DNA of 64,000 nucleotides from Gillisella vitis (GCF_001541345.2 NZ_LMVL02000002.1:496001-560000), one strand, 5' to 3'; positions 26,381 through 36,142 are shown, numbered from the stretch's first letter. The notes: generated by a model from the sequence alone, not told the origin. Program-made: numbers and translations.

Positions 26381-27193
26381 ATGATAGCAGACGAACTGAA
26401 CGAGACGAAGCGCCGCCTAGGCGTTGAAAAAATCAAATCGCGCTGCAAAGTTATAGGGGCCCTTATTCTGCGGGATATGCGGACGCGTTTCGGTAGATCC
26501 CATTTAGGATACCTTATCGCAATCGCGTGGCCACTCGTTCATCTGACTGTAATCGTCTGCATGGTTTCTTTGGCAAACCGGGTGATGCCTCTTGGAACGG
26601 AACCATCAGTTTTCGTTGCGACAGGAGTAATTCCTTACATCTTGTGTCTCTATCCAGCCCGTATGATGTGTTTTGCAATTGACAGCAATAAATCTCTTTT
26701 TCTTTTTCCAGTAATAAGGCCGATTGATATGATTGTCGCTCGGGCAGTCGTTGAATTTCTGACAGCTTTTACTGTTGTTTTCATTTTTTGTATAACGTTG
26801 TATGCGTTTGGAGTTGATATAATGCCTCCTAACGTCGCATTATGGGCAAGTTCTCTCTTAGCAACTGTTTATTTTTCTATATGTTTTGGTGTTTTGAATA
26901 CTGTTTGCTTTACTTTATTTAAGATGTGGAATGCGATTTTTATCGGTTGCATTTTAATAATGTACGCATCTTCTGGAACGTTTGCGTTGCCCCAGACGTT
27001 TTCGCCTGAGGTGCGTGCAATTATCTGGTTTAATCCTCTTTTGCACTGCGTTGAATGGCTGAGGTCGGCTTACTATGAGGGTTACGGTGATGATATGCTA
27101 TCTAAAACATATCTTTTATGGTTCTCCACTTTCCTGCTGTTTTTAGGATTGACGGGCGAACGATTTTTGCGAGGGAAATTGATGTCGTCATGA
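26381..27193 (+). CDS. kpsM: Capsule polysaccharide ABC exporter, permease (KpsM/RkpT-like)
   Basis: This ABC-2 type inner-membrane permease (270 residues) has about six hydrophobic segments. The family features are the cytoplasmic ALILRDMRTRFGRSHLGYL motif near residue 26, and the FNPLLHCVEWLRSAYYEGY motif near residue 222. With the ATPase next to it, it should move a lipid-linked capsular polysaccharide across the inner membrane. An upstream GTG at 26372 would add three residues. Its stop overlaps the ATPase start (ATGA). Codon use here is more A+T-rich than in the housekeeping genes at the right end. Confidence 0.92.
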   Translation: MIADELNETKRRLGVEKIKSRCKVIGALILRDMRTRFGRSHLGYLIAIAWPLVHLTVIVCMVSLANRVMPLGTEPSVFVATGVIPYILCLYPARMMCFAIDSNKSLFLFPVIRPIDMIVARAVVEFLTAFTVVFIFCITLYAFGVDIMPPNVALWASSLLATVYFSICFGVLNTVCFTLFKMWNAIFIGCILIMYASSGTFALPQTFSPEVRAIIWFNPLLHCVEWLRSAYYEGYGDDMLSKTYLLWFSTFLLFLGLTGERFLRGKLMSS

Positions 27194-27843
27194 TCAAGTT
27201 GTCGAATGTTTTCAAATTTTATCGAATAAAAGGAGGAATGAAGATCATACTTGATCATGTATCTCTCGATTTGAGGCCGGGTATATCCTACGGCATATTG
27301 GGGATAAATGGTGCTGGTAAATCAACAACAATGCGTTTGCTTGCTGGTACCGAGCTTCCAAACTCAGGCACCATTCGGCGTACGTCGCGTATATCTTGGC
27401 CACTCGGATTTGGGGCTGGATTGCATCCAGAGATGACCGGAAAGGAAAATATCCGTTTTGTTGCTCAAATATATGGCCAAGAGCCGAGACGGGCAGTCGA
27501 GTTTGTGGAGGACTTTGCGGAGATTGGGGCTTACATTAATGAGCCCTATAAAAATTACTCATCAGGCATGGCTCAGCGTTTGGCGTTCGGTTTGTCAATG
27601 GCGATTGATTTCGAATGCTACCTTATAGATGAGGTCACGGCGGTGGGGGATGCGCGGTTTCAAGCCAGGTGCCACGAGGAGTTTGCTAAACGGCGCGCAA
27701 GGTCTGATATCATCATGATATCACATTCTATGGATACTGTTCGGGATTATTGTAGCAGGGCTATTGTGCTCGCGCATGGTGTGATGCATGAGTTCACGAA
27801 TGTCGATGACGCTATTGAGATATATAAAAAGCTCAATCAGTAA
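27190..27843 (+). CDS. kpsT: Capsule polysaccharide ABC exporter, ATPase (KpsT/RkpS-like)
   Basis: This 217-residue ABC ATPase is the normal length for KpsT. Walker A GINGAGKST is near residue 45, the signature YSSGMAQRLAFGLSMA near 120 and Walker B CYLIDEVTAVGD near 145. The LIDE..AVGD form is typical of polysaccharide exporters. It lacks the C-terminal carbohydrate-binding domain of Wzt, so export is unlikely to depend on a specific terminal cap. The ATGA overlap with the permease indicates translational coupling; the ATG at 27190 gives the expected family N-terminus MIKLSNVFKFY. Confidence 0.94.
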   Translation: MIKLSNVFKFYRIKGGMKIILDHVSLDLRPGISYGILGINGAGKSTTMRLLAGTELPNSGTIRRTSRISWPLGFGAGLHPEMTGKENIRFVAQIYGQEPRRAVEFVEDFAEIGAYINEPYKNYSSGMAQRLAFGLSMAIDFECYLIDEVTAVGDARFQARCHEEFAKRRARSDIIMISHSMDTVRDYCSRAIVLAHGVMHEFTNVDDAIEIYKKLNQ

Positions 27844-27996
27844 CCTGTGGTATCACTGTCGTTTTGCCGCATTAAATATCACCAATTAGGTCAATCGACG
27901 GACTTTAGTGGACAGTAGCGAAGCTGGTTTGGCAAACGTAAAGTTCCGCAGTTATGCAAACCTACTGGAACCTGTCATTAAACAAAACTGAGAGAT

Positions 27997-29268
27997 ATGA
28001 GCGAACTCACCCATCCACATGCCAATGACACATCAGAAGTCATCAATGGCGAGGTCTTTGCGGCAGCAATTTCTATTGAATTGCGGCGAGTTGCTCGGCG
28101 TGCACGTGTTCCGAAGCCTATAAGTTCAGGCGGTGGTGGATTTCGAGCTCGACGCTCTGAAAAAATATTCAAAGCTTTGTTGGTAGGATCTTGCGTTTTC
28201 ATTTTTATAATACCGTCGTTTATAATGGGAGTTTATCTTTATTTTTTTGCTGCAGATCAATATGTGGCAGAATCTCGCTTTGTGGTTAGTTCCTCTCAGC
28301 AGTCAAGTCTGGAGGGAATGGCTAGCATCTCAAGCATTCTGAGTGGCACAAAAGGACAAGACGGTTTAATCGTTGCCGACTACGTCAGTAGTGGCGCAAT
28401 GTTGGACGCTCTCAATTCTAAATTCGATGTACGAAAGATGTTCTCCCCTGGGACGCGCGATTTTATTGCAGAGTTACCAACTGACAGTTCACGCGAAAAG
28501 GTCCTCAAATTCTGGGAAAGTCACGTTTCCGTGTCGGTCAACCGAACGTCTGGTTTGGTGACAATGAAAATTAGAACCTTTTCACCGAATGATAGCCTTG
28601 CACTTTCCAATGCGATTCTCGAGCTGTCAGAGGGTATGGTTAATAAATTGACGCATCGCAATGAGGTCGACGCTTTCGGGCGGGCTGAAGACGAGATGCA
28701 TTTAAGCAGAGAGAAATTGGAGCGCGCGACAGCCAGTTTGCGCGATGCACGCAATTCGGCTGGTGTGCTCGATGTCACCATAACCGCTAAGGCCTATGCG
28801 GACGTTGTTTCGCAACTGCGCTTAAATCTCTCAAAGATAGAACAAGATATTGCGGCGATGACGAAAGTTGGCAGCGCAACAGCTCCTCAGGTAATAGCAT
28901 TGAGGAATCGCGCCTCGGCACTCAAGGATCAGATTCAGCAATACGAAAACAGCATTGCCGGTGGGGCAATCAACATAAAAGACCCAAATCAAAATCTTGC
29001 TCAACGTGCTTTGGAACTTAACCAAAAGGAACTAGAGCTCAAAATTGCACAAGAGGAATATGCCTCGGCTGTTGCTGAGTTTGAAAAAGTACGCCTTACA
29101 TCACAGCAACAGCAGGCCTATCTTGTGCCTTACATTACTCCGAATTTGGTAGAGGAATCAAACTATCCTAAAAGAGGCTTGGTTCTCTCCATAACCGTTG
29201 CAATTTCTCTGTTGATCTGGTCCGCGTTTGCCGGTCTTGCGACACTCGTACGGGACCATATGGCATAG
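27997..29268 (+). CDS. kpsE: Capsule export inner-membrane protein, KpsE/RkpR/BexC-like (copy 1)
   Basis: This 423-residue polysaccharide co-polymerase-type protein has a cytoplasmic Arg-rich N-terminus, a first membrane segment (about residues 67-90), a large periplasmic part with coiled coil (about 215-370) and a second membrane segment near the C-terminus (about 393-415). ADQYVAESRFVV after the first helix and PNLVEESNYPKRG before the second are KpsE/CtrB hallmarks. It should couple the KpsMT exporter to the outer-membrane channel (KpsD-type), which is not in this window. It starts after GAGAGAT, 153 bp after the ATPase gene. Confidence 0.9.
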   Translation: MSELTHPHANDTSEVINGEVFAAAISIELRRVARRARVPKPISSGGGGFRARRSEKIFKALLVGSCVFIFIIPSFIMGVYLYFFAADQYVAESRFVVSSSQQSSLEGMASISSILSGTKGQDGLIVADYVSSGAMLDALNSKFDVRKMFSPGTRDFIAELPTDSSREKVLKFWESHVSVSVNRTSGLVTMKIRTFSPNDSLALSNAILELSEGMVNKLTHRNEVDAFGRAEDEMHLSREKLERATASLRDARNSAGVLDVTITAKAYADVVSQLRLNLSKIEQDIAAMTKVGSATAPQVIALRNRASALKDQIQQYENSIAGGAINIKDPNQNLAQRALELNQKELELKIAQEEYASAVAEFEKVRLTSQQQQAYLVPYITPNLVEESNYPKRGLVLSITVAISLLIWSAFAGLATLVRDHMA

Positions 29269-29278
29269 GCGGATAATC

Positions 29279-30370
29279 ATGCTTTTCAATATAGACACTG
29301 ATATGGGAAATACAGTCGGTGGTTGGTTGGTTCTTGATAATCCAAGTGACATCCCCGTCTTTCGTTTCTCCGTGGCCGGTCGTCAAGATCTAATTTTCAA
29401 ATCAAATGTTTTTCGGAGAGATCTACAGGATATCGGAATACATACAACGGGTATGGCCGGTTTTCACATTGACGAGCAAATTGTTCCAGATTTGTCTAGT
29501 CTAAGCGAATTCGTTTTAAGGGAGGCAACAACTGGGCTGCCGCTCTACGCTAGATATAATCCAGATCGGCATCTAGCGCAGAAACTAATTATAATTGACA
29601 CCGGGCTTTTGCCGCAAATGAGGTCCATGCATCTTCTTATGGATTTTTTTGCAATTCGTTATCCAATGATTGAACGGTTTTCTCTTGAAACCGTCTCTTC
29701 TGTTCTAGGGCGGAATTTTTTTCAATCTGTTGTCGTGTCTGGAGATGTAAATTGGATAAGATTATCGGATACAATTGAAAAATCTGGGTTTAAAGCAATA
29801 ACATTGCTTCGAGATCCGTTTGAGGAAATGGCGGAAAAATTTATTTTTCTTAAAAGAATCGCCGATCATCCTCCGAGCGCATCGTCAATGCCGTTGATTG
29901 AGAAATATAACGTTCTACTTCCGTTGGTTAAGGATATGGATTTCGGAAACCCGAAGTCGGTTCTATCTTCATTACGGGGTTTAACACGCGAGCAACGGCG
30001 ATTGTTGCGGTCTCCTGTAACCTACGCCTTTGGGGCATCGCCAGATGAAGAGCTCCAACGTCGCAATGTAAGTATTGCGTTGGATAATCTGGCGAAGCTT
30101 AATCTAGTAGGTATTCGGCCGAGATTTGAGCAATATGTTGCATCTGCTTCATATTTGCTTGGAGCCCCAATCTTTGCGGGGGTCGAGTTGAAATTTTTGC
30201 CTTTTACTGGAGATTTGGCTGCCACACTAGCTGGCATTGGCATTGCCTGCGATCTTTTGGATGAGGATATTGCTTTATATTCGTTTGTCCGAGAAGCGGT
30301 TGAAGCTGCCATTGAAAATAATTTTAATGTTCAACCAAGCGAAGATGTAATTCGTGGCGGGATAGCCTGA
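29279..30370 (+). CDS. Sulfotransferase-like capsule-locus protein
   Basis: This 363-residue protein sits between two kpsE-like genes, 10 bp after the first and 3 bp before the second. The N-terminal ~100 residues (GGWLVLDN, FRRDLQDIG, GFHID) match the layout of the N-terminal domain of the sulfotransferase at 40026-41066. The second half has a LLRDPFEEMAEKFIFLKR stretch like the 3'-phosphate-binding region of sulfotransferases (usually LRDPxxRxxS). However, the 5'-phosphosulfate loop (KTGGTSL type) is not evident: the corresponding place reads IIIDTGLLPQMRS. It may be a degenerate or divergent member, or a partner protein. The ATG at 29279 follows GGCGG. Confidence 0.5.
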   Translation: MLFNIDTDMGNTVGGWLVLDNPSDIPVFRFSVAGRQDLIFKSNVFRRDLQDIGIHTTGMAGFHIDEQIVPDLSSLSEFVLREATTGLPLYARYNPDRHLAQKLIIIDTGLLPQMRSMHLLMDFFAIRYPMIERFSLETVSSVLGRNFFQSVVVSGDVNWIRLSDTIEKSGFKAITLLRDPFEEMAEKFIFLKRIADHPPSASSMPLIEKYNVLLPLVKDMDFGNPKSVLSSLRGLTREQRRLLRSPVTYAFGASPDEELQRRNVSIALDNLAKLNLVGIRPRFEQYVASASYLLGAPIFAGVELKFLPFTGDLAATLAGIGIACDLLDEDIALYSFVREAVEAAIENNFNVQPSEDVIRGGIA

Positions 30371-30373
30371 AAA

Positions 30374-31696
30374 ATGAAAATCGTAGACAGGTTTCGTAAC
30401 AGGATCACATATCTAAGTTCTCGTGCACCCGATGTGTCAGACCAAGAGCACGATCAAAAGGAAATTCAGTCGAACGAAATTATTGGACGGGTTCTCGCCA
30501 TATTGCCTGCTCGGTTAATGCGGCGACCTATCAGCGATAGCAATGTTCCTCGTATCGTCTATCCATCTGTACCGTCAACGGGGCGTGGAGGATTTTTTTA
30601 CTATTCATTCCTTTTATTTGTTGTGATTCCGTCTTTTGCTACTTTGATTTTTTCTGCTTTTTGGGCATCAAATATTTACGTGGTTGAGACCAAGATGACG
30701 GTCCGCCAAGCGATCGATCCGGAAACTAATGGCACCTCTTTGAGTGGTACTGCATCGTCAATTCTCAGCAGTTTTGGTCTTTCTCAATCATCTGGAACGG
30801 CTCAAGACACGTTGATTGTTTTAGACTATCTCAAGAGCCGCGCGGTAATTTTAGATGTTGGCGGGCGAGATACGATGGAGAAGTTCTACAACCGCCCGGC
30901 GCTGGATTGGTTGTCAAAATTAGGCTCTGAAATTGATCTTGAAGCACTTTGGTCCTATTGGCGCAGCCACGTACAAGCTTCTGTTGATACGCAATCTAAT
31001 ATTTTAACACTGAAGGTGGAAGCGTATACTCCACAGGATGCTTATGATTTGTCGTCTTCTATTCTCCAAAGTAGCGAAAATTTAATTAATCGGATTTCGT
31101 CGAGGAACCGTCAGGACGCTCTCAACCGTGCAAAAGAAGAAGTAGATAGAAGCATCGGCCAGTTGGCAGACGCCCGCTCTGAAATGCTGGCTTTCCAACA
31201 GAAAATCAATTCTCTTGATCCGGTGGAAACGGCAAAGCAGATTATGTCGCTGACATCTTCTTTATCTCTAAAAAGAATAGAGCTTGAAACAGGTATAGCC
31301 TCTTCAAGTCTTTCTGGAGCGACTGATCGTCCGGGTGATCGATATGCTAAAACCCAGTTGGAGGTCATCAATTCACAAATCGAAAACCTAAAGGGACTGT
31401 TAACGGCTCCGGATCAACCCTTATCAGTGTCTCAACAGCTTAAAGAGTTCGAAATCCTTAAGCTACGCCAAACTTTTGCCGAGCAAATGTACACTCTGGC
31501 TCATACTAGCTTCGAAGAAGCACGTCGTAAACTTAGCAAACAACAACTTTATGTAGTGGTCGTGGTGCCGCCATTATTGCCTGAAGAGGCGCTTTATCCG
31601 CAGCCATTTATAAATATGGCCCTCGTCTTTTTCGCTTGTTTTATAACTTGGTCTATTATGTCGTTGGCAATAGCTGCTATAAAAGATAGTGAATAA
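30374..31696 (+). CDS. Capsule export inner-membrane protein, KpsE/RkpR-like (copy 2)
   Basis: This second co-polymerase-type protein has 440 residues, a membrane segment at about 76-98, a periplasmic coiled-coil body and a second membrane segment near 412-432. It has the family marks ASNIYVVETKMTVR after the first helix and LLPEEALYPQPF before the last. It differs clearly from copy 1 (27997-29268), so it is a paralogue rather than a recent duplicate. Two such proteins in one exporter cluster could pair in a mixed complex or serve two glycans. It is the last gene before the mobile-element block. Confidence 0.85.
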   Translation: MKIVDRFRNRITYLSSRAPDVSDQEHDQKEIQSNEIIGRVLAILPARLMRRPISDSNVPRIVYPSVPSTGRGGFFYYSFLLFVVIPSFATLIFSAFWASNIYVVETKMTVRQAIDPETNGTSLSGTASSILSSFGLSQSSGTAQDTLIVLDYLKSRAVILDVGGRDTMEKFYNRPALDWLSKLGSEIDLEALWSYWRSHVQASVDTQSNILTLKVEAYTPQDAYDLSSSILQSSENLINRISSRNRQDALNRAKEEVDRSIGQLADARSEMLAFQQKINSLDPVETAKQIMSLTSSLSLKRIELETGIASSSLSGATDRPGDRYAKTQLEVINSQIENLKGLLTAPDQPLSVSQQLKEFEILKLRQTFAEQMYTLAHTSFEEARRKLSKQQLYVVVVVPPLLPEEALYPQPFINMALVFFACFITWSIMSLAIAAIKDSE

Positions 31697-31857
31697 GGTT
31701 ATACTAACGTTTGATCTGGGAGACCATGACCATGTGTGTTTCGGCGTGCAAAAATTGACCCATTAGCGGGGTGATCGGCGTCCAATTTTGGCTCTGACTC
31801 ACTTTTGATGAATTCTGGGCGTTGGCCGGCGTTGGTTTTGCAAAAGGAATCAGCGCC

Positions 31858-33198
31858 ATGGTTCATTCGCTTCGCCCCTCCGCACTTGTGCCTCGAGGCT
31901 TTGTTATCGATAAGACAGCTTCTGCTGGCGACGCAATAATACTCGCTGTCCGATCGGCGGATATGTTCAGCCGTTGTCCAGGCTGCGGAACAAGATCGGA
32001 GCGGATACACAGTCGTTATCATCGACGCCTGACGGATCTTCCTATCGCGGGAAAGTCCGTGCGATTGGTTATTGCCGCACGCCGGTTCTACTGCGACGCA
32101 GTGCTGTGTGGCCGAAGGATTTTTACCGAGCGCTTCGAAACAGATGTCCTGGCGCCGTGGGCGCGGCGTACTGCGCGGCTTGATCATATGGTCCATCATC
32201 TCGGGCTTGCTTTGGGTGGGCGACCGGCGGCGACTATCGCCTGTAGACTAATGGTGCCGGTCAGCAACGACACCTTGCTGCGTGTCGTCCGACGGCGTGG
32301 CACCCCGCGTTTCGTTCCGCCGACGGTAATCGGCATCGACGACTGGGCGTGGCGGCGCAACCAACGCTACGGGACGATCATCTGCGATCTCGAACGGCGC
32401 AAAACCATTGCGCTTCTGCCGGACCGAGAGCCAGCAACCGCTCAGGCCTGGCTTTCGGATCAACAACAGATCAGTATCGTCGCCCGCGACCGCGGTGGCG
32501 CCTACGCCCTTGCAGCAGCCAAAGCGGTGCCTGAGGCAACCCAAGTGGCCGATCGGTGGCACTTGATGGAGAACGCCAGTCGGGCATTCCTCGACGCCGT
32601 GCGCAAATCCATGCGGCAGATCAGAACGGCAATTGGGTCCGCAACGATCAACCCGGACCTGCTGACGGCCGCTGAGCGGATCCAATATCAGGGATATCTT
32701 CATCGAGAAGATACAAACGCCGCGATTTTGGACTTAGCCAAGTCCGGTGTTGCAATCAAAGAAGTCGTTCGTCGCACAGGGCATAGTCGTGGCCTCGTCA
32801 GGCGGGTGTTACGCGGTCAGCGATCCGACGTGTTCCGCGTACGAGAGAACTCGCTTGAGGTTTATCTGCCATGGCTCGACGCCCAGTGGAGTGCCGGTCA
32901 CCGCAATGGCACACAGTTGTGGCGAGAGTTAACGCGCCAGGGGTTCCGTGGCTGCCTTCGCGTCGTAACCGAGTGGGCGACGCGAAGACGACGGGCGGAA
33001 AAGATGAACTGCGATGCGTTGAGTCGTACGCCATCGGCACGGACTGTCGCACGCCTCATGACCATCGGTCGCGACGATCTCTCCAAGTCTCAGACCGTTA
33101 CGATTGCCGCGATTGAAGGCGGAGTGCCACGACTCGTCGAAGCGCGGGAAATCGTCGGTATGCGCCGCCTCCATCCCATTGATTCCGCGTGTTTGTGA
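31858..33198 (+). pseudogene. ISL3-family transposase, N-terminal part (disrupted by IS66)
   Basis: The frame encodes an ISL3-type transposase: zinc-finger CPGC near residue 40 with partner Cys residues at 82-87, an HTH-like region, and the DDE domain from VIGIDDWAWRRNQRYGTI on, with VARDRGGAYALAAA and VADRWHLMENA. True ISL3 sequence ends at base 33157 with VEAREIV; the last residues up to 33198 are read from the inserted IS66. Joining base 33157 to 35886 restores the frame exactly (IV then AAFQAMI). Confidence 0.9.
33150..33157. repeat. Left 8-bp target duplication of the second IS66 element
   Basis: AATCGTCG precedes the IS66 terminus GTATGCG and is repeated at 35878-35885 inside the same ISL3 transposase gene. 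Confidence 0.93.
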
Positions 33199-33247
33199 AC
33201 ATTGAGGTTTGTGCCAGAAGGTTTTCGGCAAGAGCTGGAGATTTGGC

Positions 33248-33712
33248 ATGGCGGATGGTGAGGGATTTGTCGGGCGATGCGAAGTTGTCGAGCCTCGTCG
33301 TGGAAACCGGCGATGGCCCAATGATCTGAAGGCGCGGATTGTAGCGGAAAGCCTTCAGCCCGGTGCGCGGGTTGTTGATGTTGCGCTGACTTATGATCTT
33401 GCTGCGCATCAGCTTTCGGACTGGCGACGGCAGGCGCGTCAGGGTCTTCTGGCGTTGCCTGCCGAACTGATGCCATCCATGCCGGCCGTGCCTTGCGACA
33501 ATAGCGGCTCACTCGAGCCAGCCTTTGTGCCCCTGGCGATTACGACGGAGCCGCAGGAGGCTGCCGATGTATCGCCAGTTCCGGAGCCGGTCGCGGCCCC
33601 TTCGGGGATCGTGACTATAGAAATAGATGCAGACCTCGTTGTGAGGGTTCCCGGCGACGTGCCGGTTGGTCGGGTTGCAGCCTTGGTGCGGGCGATGCGA
33701 GGGACTGTATGA
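33248..33712 (+). CDS. tnpA: IS66 TnpA (helix-turn-helix accessory protein)
   Basis: This 154-residue protein has an OrfA-type HTH (RRWPNDLKARIVAESLQPG, then VALTYDLAAHQLSDWRRQAR) in the first half and a C-terminal IEIDADLVVRVPGDV block typical of IS66 TnpA. The ATG at 33248 places the HTH at the usual distance; the frame is open 39 bases further upstream. It overlaps tnpB by four bases. Confidence 0.9.
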   Translation: MADGEGFVGRCEVVEPRRGNRRWPNDLKARIVAESLQPGARVVDVALTYDLAAHQLSDWRRQARQGLLALPAELMPSMPAVPCDNSGSLEPAFVPLAITTEPQEAADVSPVPEPVAAPSGIVTIEIDADLVVRVPGDVPVGRVAALVRAMRGTV

Positions 33713-34062
33713 TCGTCGCGGGCCAACGATTACCGATCCTGATCGCGACGCGGCCGGTGGACTTTCGCTGTGGTCATCAGGCGCTGGCATTGATGGTGCA
33801 GACCGAGTTGAAGCTTGATCCGCATTCCGGGGTCACCGTGATCTTCCGGTCGAAGCGCGGGGATCGCCTAAAAATCCTGGTATGGGATGGCACCGGAATG
33901 GTGCTGATCTACAAGGTTCTGGAGCAGGGCAATTTTGCCTGGCCGAAGGTGCAGGATGGAACGATGCGTCTTTCTCGGGCTCAATACGAAGCCTTGTTCG
34001 AAGGTCTCGACTGGCGACGAGTTATGGCGCAGCGGGTAACGGCGCCGAGTGCGGCAGGATGA
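33709..34062 (+). CDS. tnpB: IS66 accessory protein TnpB (Orf2)
   Basis: This 117-residue Orf2 protein has the family core RPVDFRCGHQALALMV, FRSKRGDRLKILVWDGTG and a LFEGLDWRRV end. The start is ATGA-coupled to tnpA; tnpC follows 64 bp later. Confidence 0.95.
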   Translation: MIVAGQRLPILIATRPVDFRCGHQALALMVQTELKLDPHSGVTVIFRSKRGDRLKILVWDGTGMVLIYKVLEQGNFAWPKVQDGTMRLSRAQYEALFEGLDWRRVMAQRVTAPSAAG

Positions 34063-34126
34063 CTCACCGGCTTGATTTTAGCATTGTTTTATTGGGCTTT
34101 TCTGCTTCGGTTTGCTATGAAGACAT

Positions 34127-35779
34127 ATGTCGCAGCCGATCGATCTCAGCCAGTTCCCGGACCTTCCTGTCGAGGTATTGAACGCCTTTGCGGCGGTGCA
34201 GTTCGAGCTGTCGGTTGAGCGCGCGGCCCGTCAGCATGAGCAGGCGGTGGTGGCCGAAAAGGACGCCTTCATCACCGCGCTGAAGGAATTGATCGAGAAG
34301 CTGGAGAGCCAGGTTCAGGACTATCGCCGCACGAAGTTCGGGCCAAAATCGGAAAAGCTCGATCCGGCGCAGATGGAACTGGCACTGGAAGATCTGGAGA
34401 CCGCGATTGCCGAAACGCAGGCGCAGATCGCCTTCGTCGAGGAAAAGATCGCGGCCAGCGGACCCGATCCCGAAAAGGCCGCCCCTCGCAAAGCGCGCAA
34501 GGCACGCGCGCTGCCCCAGAGCCTACCGCGCGTCGAACAAGTGATCGAGCCCGATAGCATTGCCTGTCCCTGTGGTTGCGGCAACATGGTCCGGATCGGC
34601 GAAGACCGGACGGAACGGCTCGATCAAATTCCTGCGCGCTATCAGGTGATCGTGACAATTCGCCCGAAATACGCTTGCCCGAAGGGCCGCACGGGCGTGG
34701 TGCAGGCGAAGGCGCCGGCGCATTTGCTGGAAGGTAGCTGGCCGACCGAAGCCCTATTGGCGCAGATTGCCGTGTCCAAACATTCCGAACATATGCCGCT
34801 GAACCGGCAGGCGGCTGTCATGGCCCGACACGGAGTGCCGATCGACCGCACGGTCCTGGCGGATTGGATGGGGCGGACGGGCGCTGCGATCGCGCCGGTG
34901 GTAGACCATATGGCCAAACGCCTGATGTCGGAAAGCACGCGACTGTATGTCGACGAGACTACGGCCCCGGTGTTGGATCCGGGGCGCGGCAAGACGAAAA
35001 CCGGTTATCTCTGGGCTATTCTGCGCGACGACCGCGGCTGGAACGGATCTGCGCCGCCGGGCGTGGTGTTCCATTATCGGCCCGGACGTAACGGCGAATA
35101 TGCCGCAGAAATCCTCGATGGCTTCAACGGCACGATCCAGGTCGATGCCTATGGCGGCTACTCCCACCTCGCCACGCCAAAACGCACGGGCGGCGATCCG
35201 TTGAGTCTGGCCTTCTGCTGGGCACACGGCCGCAGAAAGCTGATCAAGGCCAAGCCAAAGAAGGGCTCGCCCATCGTTGACGAGGCGCTGTTGCGTATCG
35301 CCGCTCTCTACAAGATCGAAGACAGCATCCGAGGTTGTGATCCTGAACATCGCCGGGCTGTCCGCCAGAACCTGTCCCGCCCTCTGGTGGACGAGTTCTT
35401 CACATGGCTGACAGCTCAGGCCGCGCGCGTCTCGCGCAAGTCCGACCTCGGCAAGGCCATGGCTTATATGCTCAAACGTCAGGACGGCTTCCGGCTGTTC
35501 CTGGACGACGGCCGCGTCGACATCGACTCCAACCTCGTCGAAAACGCGATCCGTAGCCCGGCCATGAACCGCCGCAATGCTCTCTTTGCCGGCCATGATG
35601 AAGGCGGCCGTAATTGGGCCCGTTTCGCCAGCCTGATTGGCACATGCAAGATGAACGGTGTTGAACCATACGCCTACCTGCGCGATCTCTTCATCAGTCT
35701 CGCAAATGGCCACCTCGCCAAAGACATCGACGCCCTCATGCCCTGGGCCTATGCGCAACGGATCAGCGCCTCACAATGA
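34127..35779 (+). CDS. tnpC: IS66 family transposase TnpC
   Basis: This 550-residue transposase has an N-terminal coiled coil, then a Cys-rich module (CPCGCGNM) and a DDE domain with YVDETTAPVLDPG, QVDAYGGYSHL and SNLVENAIR. The C-terminal IS66 tail (YAYLRDLFISLANGH) is complete. The frame is uninterrupted, so the element could be active. Confidence 0.95.
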   Translation: MSQPIDLSQFPDLPVEVLNAFAAVQFELSVERAARQHEQAVVAEKDAFITALKELIEKLESQVQDYRRTKFGPKSEKLDPAQMELALEDLETAIAETQAQIAFVEEKIAASGPDPEKAAPRKARKARALPQSLPRVEQVIEPDSIACPCGCGNMVRIGEDRTERLDQIPARYQVIVTIRPKYACPKGRTGVVQAKAPAHLLEGSWPTEALLAQIAVSKHSEHMPLNRQAAVMARHGVPIDRTVLADWMGRTGAAIAPVVDHMAKRLMSESTRLYVDETTAPVLDPGRGKTKTGYLWAILRDDRGWNGSAPPGVVFHYRPGRNGEYAAEILDGFNGTIQVDAYGGYSHLATPKRTGGDPLSLAFCWAHGRRKLIKAKPKKGSPIVDEALLRIAALYKIEDSIRGCDPEHRRAVRQNLSRPLVDEFFTWLTAQAARVSRKSDLGKAMAYMLKRQDGFRLFLDDGRVDIDSNLVENAIRSPAMNRRNALFAGHDEGGRNWARFASLIGTCKMNGVEPYAYLRDLFISLANGHLAKDIDALMPWAYAQRISASQ

Positions 35780-35877
35780 GCTCGTCCGGGACTCCCCGAC
35801 GTGCTCATAGGACCATCTCCAAGCGCTAGACCCGACCTTTGCAACAGGGAAATCAATGGGACGGAGACGCCGCATAC

Positions 35878-35885
35878 AATCGTCG
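35878..35885. repeat. Right 8-bp target duplication of the second IS66 element
   Basis: AATCGTCG directly follows the right terminus (CGCATAC) and pairs with 33150-33157. Confidence 0.93.
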
Positions 35886-36142
35886 CCGCTTTCCAAGCCA
35901 TGATCCGCAAGAAATCTCTTGCCGATCTCGAGCCGTGGTTGGAGCGCGCCCGATCAAGCTTGGTCGCGGCCTTCGCCAATGGTGTCGCCAAAGACCGGGC
36001 AGCCGTAAGTGCCGCGATCAGTTCGACGTGGTCAAATGGACAGACAGAGGGGCAGATCACCAAGCTGAAGCTTGTAAAACGCCAGATGTACGGTCGAGGA
36101 AAAATCGACCTCCTCCAGGCGCGCGTCATCGGAGCCGGATAG
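35886..36142 (+). pseudogene. ISL3-family transposase, C-terminal part
   Basis: The frame reads AAFQAMIRKKSLADLEPWL, then SNGQTEGQITKLKLVKRQMY and LLQARVIGAG, which is the conserved end of ISL3 transposases including the Glu of GQTEGQ. It continues the gene that begins at 31858 and is separated from it only by the IS66 copy. On its own it has no ribosome site or start. Confidence 0.9.

Larger units (their letters stand above)
33158..35877 (+). mobile_element. Complete IS66-family element inserted in an ISL3 transposase gene
   Basis: This 2720-bp element has inverted termini GTATGCGCCGCCTCCATCCC (left) and GTATGCGGCGTCTCCGTCCC (right, read inward). The 8-bp direct repeat AATCGTCG flanks it. 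It carries tnpA, tnpB and tnpC on the + strand, all intact. It is a different IS66 type from the copy at 10971: tnpC is longer, the sequences differ and there is no passenger gene. Confidence 0.93.

Noticed and set aside
34754..35758. 334-residue minus-strand frame opposite IS66 tnpC
   Set aside because: It is the shadow of the transposase gene and has no family features of its own.
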